A stretch of DNA of 64,000 bases from Achromobacter xylosoxidans (lineage in GTDB: Bacteria; Pseudomonadota; Gammaproteobacteria; Burkholderiales; Burkholderiaceae_B), in contig NZ_CP061008.1 in the NCBI RefSeq assembly GCF_014490035.1, forward strand, positions 4,216,001-4,280,000. Reading direction: 5' to 3'. The translations under genes and the position numbers were made by a program. The first letter of the stretch is position 1. Every line of letters begins with the position of its first letter. Shown piece after piece: positions 1 through 6,961 of this stretch. Under the pieces are notes generated by a model. It made no database searches. It saw only the letters and a list, made by a program, of their open reading frames with translations, and was not told where the DNA came from.

Positions 1-203
1 GCAACCTGATGGGGCCGGCGGGCTTCCTCGGCCTGGAGGACAACGAAGCCATGAAGTTCGTGCAGGAAGGCGTGCGCCGCGCCAGCACCGACGTCAACGT
101 GCTGAAGCTGGAATCCGGCAAGCAAGGCACCTCCAACACGCTGATCTCGGAAGCCGCGATCCGCTCCATGTACAGCTATTACCGCAGCGTGATGGGCTTC
201 TGA
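1..203 (+). CDS. Aromatic-ring-hydroxylating (Rieske) dioxygenase alpha subunit, C-terminal fragment
   Basis: Only the last 67 or so codons are inside the window, so the Rieske centre and mononuclear iron site are not visible. The tail (GLEDNEAMKFVQEG near its start, ending in SMYSYYRSVMGF) is the usual C-terminal end of ring-hydroxylating dioxygenase alpha subunits. A complete beta subunit follows 17 bp later, which supports the call. Alpha subunits bind and dihydroxylate or hydroxylate the aromatic substrate using electrons from a separate reductase. The substrate cannot be told from this fragment. Convergence with a pyridine-degradation operon suggests a heteroaromatic acid, but that is inference. 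Confidence 0.85.
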   Translation, partial: NLMGPAGFLGLEDNEAMKFVQEGVRRASTDVNVLKLESGKQGTSNTLISEAAIRSMYSYYRSVMGF

Positions 204-220
204 GGCAGGAACCAGGAAAC

Positions 221-739
221 ATGAGAACCCGATTCGAATACTCCCCCCGCAAGATCGATCCCGCGCGCGCCATCGCGCTGCGACTGGAGATCGAGGAATT
301 CCACGCCGACTACTGCGCCGCCCTGGACGCGGGCCAGGTCGAGGCCTGGCCGGACTTCTTCACCGAGGACGGCCTGTACCGCGTCACCGCGCGCGAGAAC
401 GCCGAACTGGGCCTGCCCGTCGGCCTGGTGTACTCCGAAGGCCGCGCCATGATGCATGACCGCGCCGTGGCCATTTCACGCACCCAGATGTTCGCCCCGC
501 GCTACATGCTGCATCTGGTCAGCAACACCCGCGTCATCAGCGAATCCGCCAACGGCGAGATCGAGTCCCAGGCCGCGTTCATGCTGATGCAGACGCTGGT
601 GGAAGGCCCCACCACGCTGCACCTGGCCGGCACCTACTACGACCGCTACACGCGGCAGGACGGCATGCTCAAGCTGAAGGAACGGCAGGTGGTGTATGAC
701 ACCACCATCCTGGCCAACGACCTGGTCTATCCCGTCTAG
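221..739 (+). CDS. Aromatic-ring-hydroxylating dioxygenase beta subunit
   Basis: A 172-residue protein of the SnoaL-like/NTF2-fold beta-subunit family, the normal size for this subunit. The N-terminal helix region (IEEFHADYCAALDAGQVEAW) and the following FFTEDGLYRV are typical. Beta subunits are structural partners in the alpha3beta3 hexamer and carry no metal centre. It starts 17 bp after the alpha stop with a purine-rich ribosome site (aggaacc..aggaaac). No ferredoxin or reductase gene follows; a strong hairpin terminator comes directly after, so the electron-transfer partners must lie upstream of the window or elsewhere. Confidence 0.9.
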   Translation: MRTRFEYSPRKIDPARAIALRLEIEEFHADYCAALDAGQVEAWPDFFTEDGLYRVTARENAELGLPVGLVYSEGRAMMHDRAVAISRTQMFAPRYMLHLVSNTRVISESANGEIESQAAFMLMQTLVEGPTTLHLAGTYYDRYTRQDGMLKLKERQVVYDTTILANDLVYPV

Positions 740-757
740 AACGCGGGAGACCAACAC

Positions 758-794
758 AAAAGGGTTGCGCCGGCGAGGCGCAACCCTTTTTTTT
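758..794. terminator. Strong bidirectional rho-independent terminator
   Basis: A perfect inverted repeat (aaaagggttgcgcc / ggcgcaaccctttt) at 758-771 and 777-790 with a 5-nt loop, followed by a T run on the plus strand. It lies between the convergent stops of the dioxygenase beta subunit (739) and picF (813). The run of A on the left side lets it serve the minus-strand operon too. Confidence 0.85.
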
Positions 795-812
795 CCCGCA
801 CGCCGCGCCGGT

Positions 813-1433
813 TCAGGCCTGCGTGGCGCGCACGGCTTCGTCCCGCGTCAGCACGGTGGCGTACTTCTGCTGCATGTCGAAGAGGTTGGCGTCATGCGGG
901 CCGATGGCGCGGTCGCCCACGCAATCCGACACCACCAGCGGCCGGAAGCCGTACTGCATGGCATCCACCACGCTGGCCCGCACGCAGCCGCTGGTGACCG
1001 CGCCCGCCACCAGCAGCGTCTGCACCCCGCGCTGCGACAGCCAGGCCGCCAGGCTGGTGCCGAAGAACGCCGAGGGCACCGTCTTGCGCACCACCAGCTC
1101 GCCGGCCGCGGGCGCAAGCAGCGGCACGATGGCGCTGTTGTGGTCCGCTTCCTTCAGCGTCAGCATGCCCGGCACCTTCAAGGTGAAGATGTTGTGGTCC
1201 GCGTCGTCATCGGCGAACACGATGCGGCTGTGCGCCACCGGCCAGCCCTGCTTGCGCGCATACGCCAACAGGCCCACGGTCTGTTCGATGGCCTGGGGGA
1301 TATTGCCGCCGCCAAACACCGCCGGATCGGCAAAGCCGTTGACCAGGTCCACGATCAGCAGGCCGTAGGGCGCCTTGGGCGCCATCGCCGTGCCGAAGCC
1401 CTGGCGCGCGTAGGCCGAGATATCGTCATTCAT
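813..1433 (-). CDS. picF: Maleamate amidohydrolase (isochorismatase family), PicF/NicF-like
   Basis: A 206-residue cysteine hydrolase of the isochorismatase family. The triad is visible: Asp29 (LLIVDLVNGF), Lys117 (VVRKTVPSAF) and Cys150 (AVTSGCVRAS), and the non-proline cis-peptide region VAGAVTSGC is intact. In pyridine catabolism NicF/PicF hydrolyses maleamate to maleate and ammonia in the cytoplasm. The function is assigned mainly by its place, as the last gene of the decarboxylase-deformylase-dioxygenase-amidohydrolase set. It starts 30 bp after the dioxygenase gene, so it is co-transcribed. Other isochorismatase-like amidases share the fold, so the specificity is inferred from context. 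Confidence 0.88.
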   Translation of the reverse strand: MNDDISAYARQGFGTAMAPKAPYGLLIVDLVNGFADPAVFGGGNIPQAIEQTVGLLAYARKQGWPVAHSRIVFADDDADHNIFTLKVPGMLTLKEADHNSAIVPLLAPAAGELVVRKTVPSAFFGTSLAAWLSQRGVQTLLVAGAVTSGCVRASVVDAMQYGFRPLVVSDCVGDRAIGPHDANLFDMQQKYATVLTRDEAVRATQA

Positions 1434-1463
1434 GTAGGGAACTCCTAGTACGGTGATTGCGTG

Positions 1464-2513
1464 CTAAGCCTGGGGGCCGGCGCCGTCCAGCACCTTGCCC
1501 TGGCGCACCACGTCTTCCCCGTCCAGCCGCACCGTGCAGGCGCGCAGGGGGATGTCGATGTGGCAGGTGGTGGTCCGGTTGCCGCCCGCTTCGTTGTTGG
1601 GGCCCAGCGAGAACAGGAAGTTGCCCTCATAGGCCCGCGCGTCCATGCCTATGGTGGCTTCGCGGTCGTACAGGCCCAGCGTGGTCCAGTGCGCGCGCGG
1701 CTGCAGGCCCCAGCCTATGTGCGAAATCGCGTAGGCTTCCGGATCCTTGAACGAGGCCACGTACTCGCGCAGCAGTTCCGCATCCACGCCGCCGTCGATG
1801 CGCGTGGCGTAGCCGTTCTCTACGGTCAGCTCGATGGCCGAGCGCACGTAGAGCTTCTGCGGCAGCAGGATGTCGCCGACGTCGATCACGATCTTGCCGT
1901 TGGCGCCGCCTTCGTTCGGCCAGGTCAGCACGAAGCCGCTGGGCCAATGGTCCCAGCGCCCGGGTTCATCGACGAAGCCGTACTCGCTGATGGCCGGGAA
2001 CTCGCCCAGCGGGCAGCGCAAGTCCGTACCCGCCTCCGATACCACGCTCATCTCGCGCGCCGCGCCGATGCGCGCGGCCGCCGCCTTGACCCGCGCGCGG
2101 TCGGCCTCGGTCGGCACCAGCCGCGCCAGCACTTCCGGCGGCTCCACCGCCAGCAGGATCTTGGTGCCGGTGGCCAGGATCTCGTGCTGTTCCGGGGAGA
2201 ACAGCAGCGTCATCAGGTCCAGCACCAGGTCGCTTTCCTTCAGGGCCGCAATGGCGGCCTTGTTGCCGGTCAACGGCGTGGTGCCCAGGTAGGCCAGCGA
2301 GTCCCGGCTCAGCGCCCGCTCGCCATTGACGGGCGGCAGGTCCAGACGGTTCACGATGGCGCCCATGGCTTGCGTCGCGATCAGCGCCGTCGCCAGGGTT
2401 TGCGGATGGGTAGCCGCGCTGGTCAGCACCGTGACGGTCTGCCCCGCTTGCAGCTTGGACAGGGTCAATACCTGCTGCCAGGCCTTCACCATTTCGTAGT
2501 CGCTTATAGGCAT
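1464..2513 (-). CDS. picD: 2,5-dihydroxypyridine 5,6-dioxygenase, PicD/NicX-like
   Basis: A 349-residue protein that matches the NicX family along its length, including the blocks ILLAVEPPEVLARLVPTE, YGFVDEPGRWDHWPSGF, SHIGWGLQPRAHWT and YEGNFLFSLGPN. NicX is an Fe(II) extradiol-type dioxygenase unrelated to the classical ring-cleavage families. It opens 2,5-dihydroxypyridine to N-formylmaleamate. The His and Asp/Glu residues in the DEPGRWDHW and SHIGWG segments are the likely metal region. The length equals that of characterised members. It lies 30 bp from both neighbours in a four-gene operon that supplies its substrate and removes its product. This is the most diagnostic gene of the cluster. 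Confidence 0.95.
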   Translation of the reverse strand: MPISDYEMVKAWQQVLTLSKLQAGQTVTVLTSAATHPQTLATALIATQAMGAIVNRLDLPPVNGERALSRDSLAYLGTTPLTGNKAAIAALKESDLVLDLMTLLFSPEQHEILATGTKILLAVEPPEVLARLVPTEADRARVKAAAARIGAAREMSVVSEAGTDLRCPLGEFPAISEYGFVDEPGRWDHWPSGFVLTWPNEGGANGKIVIDVGDILLPQKLYVRSAIELTVENGYATRIDGGVDAELLREYVASFKDPEAYAISHIGWGLQPRAHWTTLGLYDREATIGMDARAYEGNFLFSLGPNNEAGGNRTTTCHIDIPLRACTVRLDGEDVVRQGKVLDGAGPQA

Positions 2514-2543
2514 GATGCCCTCCTTGCTTGACGGTCGCGCGCT

Positions 2544-3368
2544 TCAGCCGCGCGCCAGCGGCGCGCCCAGGAAATCGCCGAAGGCGGCATAGAAGCCTTC
2601 CTCGTTGTCCCACGGAATCATGTGGCCGGCGGCGGGCACGCGGTGATGTTGCGTGCCGGGAGCCAGGCGTTGGATCTCGGCCACGTCGGCGTCCAGCACC
2701 ACGTCGCCCCGCTCCGCCGTGATCAGCAGGACCGGCACGTCCAGGAGCGGCAGGTCGGCGTGGATGTCATCGCTCTGGAAGGCCTCGAAGCTCTGGATGA
2801 TGGCGCGCTCGTCGCAGGTGTGCAGCCATTCGGCGCGCAGCTGGCGCTGCTCCTCGGTCCAGGTCGGGCAGAACGCGCGCATGGCCTCGGCGTCCATGCC
2901 GTGGCGCGCCTGCGCCATGGAATCGACATACCAGGGCAGTTTGGCGGGATACGGCCGGCGGCCGGGACCGGACACCGGCGGGTCCACCAGGACCAGGCGG
3001 CTCAGTCCTGCCGGCTGGCCGCGCCCGGCGCGCACGCCGATGCGTCCGCCCATCGAATGGCCGACCACGCTGTAGCGCGCCAGGCCCAGCGCCTCTGCGA
3101 AGGCCAGCACGTCGGCGGCCTGCGCGTCCAGGCTGTAGTCCAGCGTGGCGCCGGCTGCGGACAGGCCGCGGCCGCGCACGTCCAGCACATAGGTGTCGAA
3201 AGCCGCGCCGAAGCGCTCGCCGACGAAACCCCAGGTGACCGCCGGGCTGGTGATGCCCGGCACGATGATGACTGGATCGCGCCCAGCGCCGCGTTCGCCG
3301 CCGTAGCGCAGGTAATGCTGGCGGATCCCATTGGCATGGACGTTGCCGCCATACAGGAAGTTGCTCAT
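2544..3368 (-). CDS. picE: N-formylmaleamate deformylase (alpha/beta hydrolase), PicE/NicD-like
   Basis: A 274-residue alpha/beta hydrolase. The nucleophile elbow GHSMGG places Ser105. The oxyanion region is PVIIVPGITS, and the general-base His lies in VPAAGHMIPWDN near the C-terminus. The family enzyme NicD converts N-formylmaleamate to maleamate plus formate. The start at 3368 (MSNFLYGGNVHANG) is chosen because an upstream extension in this frame runs into picC and because purine-rich sequence precedes this ATG. Position between the decarboxylase and ring-cleavage genes fits the pathway order. Confidence 0.92.
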   Translation of the reverse strand: MSNFLYGGNVHANGIRQHYLRYGGERGAGRDPVIIVPGITSPAVTWGFVGERFGAAFDTYVLDVRGRGLSAAGATLDYSLDAQAADVLAFAEALGLARYSVVGHSMGGRIGVRAGRGQPAGLSRLVLVDPPVSGPGRRPYPAKLPWYVDSMAQARHGMDAEAMRAFCPTWTEEQRQLRAEWLHTCDERAIIQSFEAFQSDDIHADLPLLDVPVLLITAERGDVVLDADVAEIQRLAPGTQHHRVPAAGHMIPWDNEEGFYAAFGDFLGAPLARG

Positions 3369-3388
3369 GTCAGTCTCCCGGGCTGGGC

Positions 3389-4351
3389 TCAGAGTTTGAA
3401 CAGGCGTCGCGCGTTGCCGTTGCAGATCAGTTCGCGGGTCGCGTCGTCCATCGGCGTCTGCTCGATGAATTCCACGGCCAGCGCGGTCGATTCGTAGGGA
3501 TAGTCCACCGAGAACATCACGGCCTCGCGGCCCATTTCGGCGATGGCGGCCATCAGCGTGGGAGGCGAACAGACCCCGGACGTGGTGATGAGGATGTTGC
3601 TGCCCAGGTATTCGGAAGGCGCGCGCGCCAGCTTGATGCCGTGCGAATAGACCGCGAAGCGGCTGTCGAAGCGCCAGCGCAGGAACGGCAGGCCTTCGCC
3701 CATGTGGCCAAGGATCAGCTTGACCGCGGGGAACCGGTCGAACACGCCGCCGAACAGCAGGCGCAACGCATGGGTGGCGGTTTCGACGCCCCAGCCCCAG
3801 CACGCGCCCACCAGCTCGGGGTGGCCCGAGTAGGCCTGCGGAATGACGTAGGGATCGGACGGGTGCAGGTAGACGGGCACGTCCAGCTCCTGCACCTTTT
3901 CCCAGAACGGGTCGTAGGCGCGGCCGTCGTAGTACACGCCATTGGTGTGGCCGTTGATCAGCGCGCCCTTGAAGCCCAGCTGCTTGACGCAGCGCTCCAG
4001 TTCGGCGGCGGCGACCAGCGGATCATGCATGGGCACGGTGGCGAAGGCGCCGTAGCGCGTCGGGTGGCGGGCCACCTGCTCGACCAGGAAGTCGTTGTTT
4101 TCCTTGGCGCGGCGCAGCGCGACGGCGGCGTCGGCTTCGGCCTGCACGCCCGGCCCGGTCTGCGACAGGATGACGTAGTCGATGCCGCCGCGGTCCATTT
4201 CGCCCAGCCGGACTTCGTCGAAATCCACCAGGCGCGCGGCCAGGTCGGCCAGCACGGCGGGATCGATGTGCTGCGCGAAGCTCTTCGAATAGTCCTTGAA
4301 TCCGACCGCGGTGTAGTGCTCCTCAAACGCGATCTTGCGTACTTTGCTCAT
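3389..4351 (-). CDS. picC: 3,6-dihydroxypicolinate decarboxylase-like amidohydrolase, PicC-like
   Basis: A 320-residue metal-dependent non-oxidative decarboxylase of the amidohydrolase_2 (ACMSD / gamma-resorcylate decarboxylase) family. The N-terminal metal motif is FEEHY, followed by the His motifs VYLHPSDP and LILGHMGEGLPF and the Asp in MFSVDYPYES. From family knowledge, PicC of Alcaligenes faecalis is such an enzyme and makes 2,5-dihydroxypyridine from 3,6-dihydroxypicolinate. Here it is the first gene of the operon, ahead of the deformylase, dioxygenase and amidohydrolase, in the published pic order C-E-D-F. An ATG with ggag 8 nt upstream sets the start. Gamma-resorcylate decarboxylase is the main alternative, made less likely by context. 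Confidence 0.85.
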   Translation of the reverse strand: MSKVRKIAFEEHYTAVGFKDYSKSFAQHIDPAVLADLAARLVDFDEVRLGEMDRGGIDYVILSQTGPGVQAEADAAVALRRAKENNDFLVEQVARHPTRYGAFATVPMHDPLVAAAELERCVKQLGFKGALINGHTNGVYYDGRAYDPFWEKVQELDVPVYLHPSDPYVIPQAYSGHPELVGACWGWGVETATHALRLLFGGVFDRFPAVKLILGHMGEGLPFLRWRFDSRFAVYSHGIKLARAPSEYLGSNILITTSGVCSPPTLMAAIAEMGREAVMFSVDYPYESTALAVEFIEQTPMDDATRELICNGNARRLFKL

Positions 4352-4412
4352 TCCCCTACTCCCAGTTTGATGGCGCGGACCCTGTCCTGCCACGGCGCGT
4401 CAGCATTGTTTA

Positions 4413-4424
4413 TCAGTACACTGA
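4413..4424. promoter_or_regulatory. PicR-type operator, site 1 (picC promoter)
   Basis: TCAGTACACTGA, an inverted repeat with TCAGT/ACTGA half-sites, 62-73 bp upstream of the picC start. It matches four other sites in this locus and lies in the region expected for the picCEDF promoter. Confidence 0.65.
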
Positions 4425-4502
4425 CTATTACATCGGAACAATCGGAATCGCGCGCAGCCGCTTTTCCATTGGGAAAAGTCCTGCGAGGGCTTCCAAATTT
4501 AC

Positions 4503-4536
4503 GTCAGTATACTGACTTTATAGTCAGCGTACTGAC
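4503..4536. promoter_or_regulatory. PicR-type operators, sites 2 and 3 (tandem)
   Basis: Two palindromes, GTCAGTATACTGAC (4503-4516, perfect) and GTCAGCGTACTGAC (4523-4536, two central mismatches). They are exactly 20 bp centre to centre, about two helical turns, so two regulator dimers could bind the same DNA face. They lie 152-185 bp upstream of picC and downstream of the MocA-like gene's terminator. Confidence 0.7.
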
Positions 4537-4559
4537 AAATTAGGGAAATCCCGGAGCGC

Positions 4560-4583
4560 AAAAAAAGGCCGCCGCGGCGGCCT
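4560..4583 (-). terminator. Rho-independent terminator after the MocA-like gene
   Basis: A GC-rich self-complementary stem (aggccgcc / ggcggcct, 4566-4583) followed, in the minus-strand direction, by seven T residues. It lies 17 bp beyond the MocA-like stop codon and separates that transcript from the picC operon downstream. Confidence 0.75.
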
Positions 4584-4599
4584 GGCCTACAGGCGGTGT

Positions 4600-5226
4600 T
4601 CAGCCGCCTTCGTCCAGGTCGGCAGGCGTGTCGACATCGCGCAACACCCCGGGATCTTCGGTGGGGACCCATTGCAGTCCGGGCTGTTTGAGCAGCCGCC
4701 GCGCGCCTTCGTCCCCGCTCAGCGCCGCCAGCTGCGGCAGCAATTCCGCGCGAAATCCCACTGGATGGCCGCGCTGCCCCTGGTACGCGGGCGCGGCCAT
4801 CGGCGCATCGCGCAGCGCATCCAGCACGCTCTCCAGGCTTGCGCGGCGGATCCAGGGCATGTCGGCCAGCGCGACCAGCACCGCGGCAGGCGTGCCGGGC
4901 AGGCCCTGCAGATACTGCGCTGCCACGGCCAGGCTGGCCCCCATGCCCTCCTCCGCCCGGTCCGTCTCCAACACCACGCAGTCTTCCGCCCGCAACAATC
5001 CGGCCAGCGCGGCGCGGCCGGGCCGCACCACGGCGACGACCATGTCCACCGCCGCGCGCAGCGTCCGGGCGCTGGCTGCCGCCACGCACACGCCCTGCGG
5101 CAGCGGCGCCAGCAGCTTGTCGGCGCCCGGCCGCTGCGCGGCGTAGCGCGAGCCCTGCCCCGCCGCCAGCAGGATGCCGGCGCGCGCGGGGCCCGGGTAG
5201 GGATAGACACTAGAGACAGTCGCCAT
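4600..5226 (-). CDS. Molybdenum cofactor cytidylyltransferase-like protein (MocA/MobA family)
   Basis: A 208-residue nucleotidyltransferase. The N-terminal loop GILLAAGQGSRY and the DKLLAPLP lysine are the nucleotide-binding signature. ALADMPW is the metal-binding Asp motif, and GHPVGF is typical of MocA/XdhC-linked members. MocA makes the cytosine dinucleotide form of the molybdenum cofactor used by xanthine-dehydrogenase-family hydroxylases. It is divergent from an xdhC-like gene across 61 bp and shares an operator with it. This pairing suggests maturation of a Mo hydroxylase such as picolinate dehydrogenase, which is not in the window. No Shine-Dalgarno is visible before the ATG. Confidence 0.82.
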   Translation of the reverse strand: MATVSSVYPYPGPARAGILLAAGQGSRYAAQRPGADKLLAPLPQGVCVAAASARTLRAAVDMVVAVVRPGRAALAGLLRAEDCVVLETDRAEEGMGASLAVAAQYLQGLPGTPAAVLVALADMPWIRRASLESVLDALRDAPMAAPAYQGQRGHPVGFRAELLPQLAALSGDEGARRLLKQPGLQWVPTEDPGVLRDVDTPADLDEGG

Positions 5227-5231
5227 AATGA

Positions 5232-5243
5232 TCAGTATAGTGA
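5232..5243. promoter_or_regulatory. PicR-type operator, site 4 (mocA/xdhC divergent promoter)
   Basis: TCAGTATAGTGA, one base off the perfect TCAGTATACTGA site. It lies 6 bp from the MocA-like start and 45 bp from the XdhC-like start, so one bound dimer could control both. Confidence 0.55.
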
Positions 5244-5287
5244 ATATAAGCCGTGGCAGCGCCGCGGCCTTTCACTGTGAGAAGCCG

Positions 5288-6277
5288 ATGAACGCTCTGG
5301 ATCTGGACGTATTGCAACATGCGCGGGACTGGGTAGCCGCGGGCAGCCGCGTGCACCTGGTGACCGTGGTGCAGACCTGGGGCTCGGCCCCGCGCCAGGC
5401 GGGCGCCATGCTGGCCGTGCGCGAGGATGGCCGCATGGTCGGTTCGGTTTCCGGCGGCTGCATCGAAGACGACCTGATGCTGCGCGCCCGCGAAGGCACG
5501 CTCGCGGACGCCCCGGCGCGCCTGACCTACGGCGTCACCCGCGACGAGGCCGCACGCTTCGGCCTGCCTTGCGGCGGCACGCTGCGCCTGATCAGCGAAC
5601 CGCTGCGCAACACCCAATGGCTGGACCTGGTGCTGCAAGCCATACGCGGCCATGGCCTGATCCAGCGCACGGTGGACCTGCAGGACGGCAGCAGCTCGGT
5701 GTCTCCCGCCGGCCCGGCCGACGGCCCGGATTTCGACGGCCGCATCTTCCGCAGCGTCTACGGTCCGCGCTGGCGGCTGCTCATCATCGGCGCCAACCAG
5801 ACCGCGCAGGTGCTGGCCAACATCGCCGCCACGCTGGATTTCCACGTCACGGTCTGCGACCCGCGCGAGGAGTTCTACGGCGACTGGAATCTGTCCCAGG
5901 CAACCCTGCTCACCAGCATGCCCGACGACGCCGTGCTGGAAATCGGCACCGACGAACGCACCGCCATCGTGGCGGTCACCCACGATCCCAAGCTCGACGA
6001 CATGGCCTTGCTGGAAGCGCTGAAATCGCGGGCCTTCTATGTGGGCGCGCTGGGTTCGCGCGCCAACCAGCAGAAGCGCCGCGAACGGCTGCGCTTGTTC
6101 GACCTGGACGACAGCCAGATCGCGCGCCTGCACGGCCCGGTGGGCCTGCGCATCGCCAGCAAGACGCCGGCCGAGATTGCGGTGGCGATCGCCGCCGAAC
6201 TGATCTGGGTCCGCAATACGCTGGGCGACGGCGAGGCCGCCCGCAGCGCGCCCCAAACCAGCGCGCTGCCAGGCTGA
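5288..6277 (+). CDS. XdhC/CoxI-family molybdenum hydroxylase maturation protein
   Basis: A 329-residue protein with an N-terminal XdhC_CoxI domain (VHLVTVVQTWGSAPRQAGAM; GSVSGGCIEDD) and a C-terminal Rossmann domain (LLIIGANQTAQVLANIA ... GALGSRAN). XdhC proteins bind the molybdenum cofactor, promote its sulfuration and insert it into xanthine-dehydrogenase-family enzymes. The ATG at 5288 is preferred: an in-frame ATG at 5228 would put the operator inside the coding region and adds residues not typical of the family. Pairing with a MocA-like gene and PicR-type operator links it to the pyridine pathway. Confidence 0.88.
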   Translation: MNALDLDVLQHARDWVAAGSRVHLVTVVQTWGSAPRQAGAMLAVREDGRMVGSVSGGCIEDDLMLRAREGTLADAPARLTYGVTRDEAARFGLPCGGTLRLISEPLRNTQWLDLVLQAIRGHGLIQRTVDLQDGSSSVSPAGPADGPDFDGRIFRSVYGPRWRLLIIGANQTAQVLANIAATLDFHVTVCDPREEFYGDWNLSQATLLTSMPDDAVLEIGTDERTAIVAVTHDPKLDDMALLEALKSRAFYVGALGSRANQQKRRERLRLFDLDDSQIARLHGPVGLRIASKTPAEIAVAIAAELIWVRNTLGDGEAARSAPQTSALPG

Positions 6278-6295
6278 AGCAGACAGGCCCCTGTC

Positions 6296-6829
6296 CTACA
6301 TGGGCTTGAGCGTGGTGCGGCTGTACTGGTTATTGGCTTCCACCAGGGTGGAAAGCAGCTTCATGAAGATTTCCTGGTTGCGCGTGGACAGCGGCTCCAG
6401 CAGGCGCTGCTGGGCGCGGGCCATGCCCTCCTGCAAGATGCCCATGATGCGCAGGCCTTCCTGGGTGATGACGGCCTGGCGCGAGCGCTTGTCGTTGGGA
6501 TTGATGCGCCGCTCCACCAGGCCGCGTTCCTGCAGGCGCTTGACCACATCCGCCGTGGTGGTGCGATCCAGGCCCAGCTCCATGCCGATGGCGGTCTGGT
6601 CCAGCCAGGGGCTGAGCGACAGCGCGGTCAGCACGCCATACTGCACCGGCGTCACGTTCTGCGTCTTGCACTCCTCGTAGAACATGGCGTAGTGGATCTG
6701 GTTCAGGCGCCGCACCAGATATCCAGGACGCGACCAAAGCACCTGCTTGGCCGGATCGAAGATCTTGGTGTCTGCCTTATGAGTTGCGACGCGCTTCTGG
6801 GACGTCGTTTTTTTCTGTACATCCGGCAC
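6296..6829 (-). CDS. picR: MarR-family regulator, probable PicR
   Basis: A 177-residue MarR protein with a GTG start. After a basic N-terminal extension (about 40 residues rich in K/T) comes the MarR core: helices from PGYLVRRLNQIHYAMF, a recognition helix around LDRTTTADVVKRLQERG, and the wing NPNDKRSRQAVIT. MarR regulators usually repress and release DNA when they bind an aromatic ligand. A MarR gene controls the pic operon in Alcaligenes. Here a copy of the shared operator lies 22 bp upstream of this gene and four more precede the catabolic and maturation genes, so autoregulation plus pathway control is likely. Confidence 0.82.
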   Translation of the reverse strand: MPDVQKKTTSQKRVATHKADTKIFDPAKQVLWSRPGYLVRRLNQIHYAMFYEECKTQNVTPVQYGVLTALSLSPWLDQTAIGMELGLDRTTTADVVKRLQERGLVERRINPNDKRSRQAVITQEGLRIMGILQEGMARAQQRLLEPLSTRNQEIFMKLLSTLVEANNQYSRTTLKPM

Positions 6830-6850
6830 GTTGAGGCAGCTCCAGTTTAG

Positions 6851-6862
6851 TTAGTGTACTGA
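6851..6862. promoter_or_regulatory. PicR-type operator, site 5 (own promoter)
   Basis: TTAGTGTACTGA, 22-33 bp upstream of the MarR GTG start. It is the fifth member of the locus-wide motif and sits where a repressor would block its own promoter. Confidence 0.55.
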
Positions 6863-6961
6863 GGATAATACCACCGCCTCCCGCCTGTCGAGCGGCACAC
6901 TGCCGACGCTTGCGTGAAATCAAAACCGCACAGCGCGCAGCCGCGGAACCAGCCACCCGGC

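Noticed and set aside
1..739. Naming the Rieske subunits picB
   Set aside because: Only the tail of the alpha subunit is visible and nothing in it identifies a picolinate-type substrate; the genes are also on the opposite strand.
6282..6295. Small hairpin (gacagg/cctgtc) between the XdhC-like and MarR stops as a terminator
   Set aside because: The loop is only 2 nt, the stem is short and no T run follows.
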